DNA from: Gyrodactylus bullatarudis
Taxonomy: Eukaryota > Platyhelminthes > Monogenea > Gyrodactylidea > Gyrodactylidae
Assembly: GCA_012064415.1 (NCBI GenBank)
Contig: SSNU01000129.1
Coordinates: forward strand, 367,688 to 431,687
Length of the DNA: 64,000 nt
Reading direction: 5' to 3'
The notes under the pieces: generated by a model
What the model saw: the letters and a program-made list of their open reading frames with translations, nothing else
The model's database searches: none
What the model was told of the DNA's origin: nothing
Shown here: piece by piece, positions 62,627 through 64,000 of the stretch
Layout of the letters: each line of letters begins with the position of its first letter
Position numbering within the stretch: the stretch's first letter is position 1
Made by a program: the position numbers and the translations under genes

Positions 62627-63340
62627 ATGGAGTTCTTTTCAGGAACTATTATTATGAAAATTGTAGATGCTTATGAGCTTAAAGCTACAGCTTGTGCCAC
62701 AAGACATGCAGTTGGACCAGCTGCTAAATTATATGAGCTACTAGACCCCTACATAACTGTTGAAATAGACGACTTTAATGTTGGAAAAACAAGTACCAAA
62801 ATAAAAACCAACACTCCTAAATGGAATGAAGTTATACAAGCAGAGGTTTTGCACGCACAGCAGATCACATTCACAGTTTATCATGATGCAGCAATACCTC
62901 CTGATGATTTTGTAGCCATCATTGAATTTAGCATCAAAAATATAAAATCAGGAGAAGAAATTGAGATGGATTTAGAACCACAAGGGAAGTTAAAAGTCAA
63001 AATAGACCTTAACGGAACAAGAACTAAAGAACAACCACCGAAAGATAAATTTTTTGCTCGTGATGGAGTAGCCTCTAGCGGTTTAATGCATGGCAAGCAT
63101 TATCGTTGTGGAGCAATGCGTCGGAGAATTCATCAAGCAAAAGGACATAAATTTCAAGTTACTGTGCTGAAACAATTCACTTTTTGTTCATTATGCAACA
63201 GTTTCATTTGGGGCCTCTGGAATCAAGGCTATCAGTGTCAAGTTTGCACATGTGTTGTCCACAAGAGATGTTTCCAGAATGTTATCACTCAATGTCCCGG
63301 AGTGAAAGCTCTAATTTCAAATTCAGAAGAACTCTTGCAA
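62627..63340 (+). CDS. Novel protein kinase C (epsilon/eta type), first exon
   Basis: One exon of 238 codons, ending at a GTGAGT donor (63341). nPKCs are diacylglycerol-activated, Ca2+-independent kinases. Residues 1-130 form an N-terminal C2 domain (LLDPYITVEIDDFNVGKTS, TPKWNEVIQAEV, PPDDFVA). The pseudosubstrate GAMRRRIHQAKGHKF has Ala at the phospho-acceptor place. The C1A zinc finger follows (HKFQVTVLKQFTFCSLC..GYQCQVCTCVVHKRC..VITQC). This order, C2 before C1, identifies the epsilon/eta group. The C1B and kinase domains are not seen in the last 660 bp, so they lie beyond the window or the gene is broken. Reading through the donor adds only 16 residues before a stop. Confidence 0.92.
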
Positions 63341-64000
63341 GTGAGTAATCGATTTAGAGAATTTCTATCAAAAAGAATTGCTCATTTGTTGATATAAAAT
63401 AAGATTTTTTTATATTTGTCTTTCATGAAATGAACGAAACCACAACTTACAAAAATGATTTGAAAAAGAAACATATTTCCCCTGCAGACAAAAGACCTCC
63501 TGGTTCTACACCCTTGATTCTATTTGGTCTTCTCTCCAATTGCATTCAGACATATAGTTCATATAATTAAGTTACAAGTTCCGATATTTGCAGATTAACT
63601 ACATTCTTAAATAAAATTTTCAAAATTTCAAATCAATGAACTCGAGAGAAGAGCTATTTCAAGTATTATCACAGGAGTTTTCATTATCGCCATAATATAT
63701 TTTATGAATTAAATAAAATCAAGAGTGAAATTACAGATTAGACTCTTATTAAGCATACTCTTAGCTGGTTCAATTAGATGTAAGAGCATGAATGCATTGA
63801 GAGGGGATGAGGGCATGCGCTTCCCTCTCAGGTTATTGACCTACGTATTTTTGGTCGTCGCCAAATTTTACTTTTACTGCCGGACAGAATCTGTCTCACC
63901 TTATTTCAATTGTTTTTTCTTCATCCTTAATTTGATAATTATTAATTTCTTGTTTTTTTTCACCTGTATTTGTTGCTAAGACTGCTGACTTAAACTGATG
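63341..64000. other. Probable intron of the PKC gene
   Basis: Starts at a good GTGAGT donor. No C1B-like exon was found. A frame at 63725-63979 gives a hydrophobic product without family likeness and is not called. Confidence 0.5.

Noticed and set aside
63725..63979. 84-codon hydrophobic frame resembling a signal peptide protein
   Set aside because: Does not begin with a supported start, shows AT-driven hydrophobicity, and lies within the presumed PKC intron.

Overview
This is a eukaryotic, animal nuclear window of about 64 kb, very AT-rich. It carries roughly 20 spliced protein-coding genes using the standard stop codons. The gene set is metazoan: Abi, CDC45, cytosolic dynein intermediate chain, strawberry notch, sestrin, NURF301/BPTF and a novel PKC. 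Two features narrow the lineage. Most introns are tiny (25-37 nt, in-frame GT..AG), and one gene joins two EF-hands to a dynein-light-chain domain, the layout of the flatworm tegumental-allergen-like (TAL) family. Together these suggest a simplified spiralian, such as an orthonectid or dicyemid. That is inference; no database could be searched.

Layout. 1-5.7 kb is gene-poor and holds a fragment of a transposon-type protein, a decayed LINE reverse transcriptase and copies of a dispersed AT-rich repeat. 5.7-14.8 kb holds TAL-like (-), STYXL1-like pseudophosphatase (-), Abi (+), ASNSD1 (-), RPS3A (+) and CDC45 (-). 14.9-31.1 kb is a long, unidentified, helix-rich gene (+). Its introns carry an 87-bp perfect inverted repeat, and a nest of DNA transposons lies in the gap before its candidate last exons. 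31.2-51.1 kb is dense: EAF (-), dynein IC (+), AHSA1 (-), PKA-like kinase (+), APC11 (-), CSTF2 (+), cullin (-), strawberry notch (+), ZCCHC7-like (-), sestrin (+). 51.6-62.3 kb is NURF301/BPTF (-). From 62.6 kb a novel PKC (+) begins and is not finished in the window.

The most striking large-scale property is that 18 consecutive genes, from STYXL1-like to PKC, alternate strand without exception. Every neighbouring pair is therefore head-to-head with a short shared upstream region (70-370 bp) or tail-to-tail (23-519 bp between stops). The genes do not form one pathway. Themes present are actin/WAVE regulation (Abi), replication (CDC45), transcription and chromatin (EAF, NURF301, strawberry notch), RNA processing (CSTF2, ZCCHC7-like), ubiquitin ligases (APC11, cullin) and stress signalling (sestrin, PKC, PKA-like).

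Exon borders were placed by reading GT..AG sites, phase continuity and family similarity by eye. Lengths quoted are from those models.
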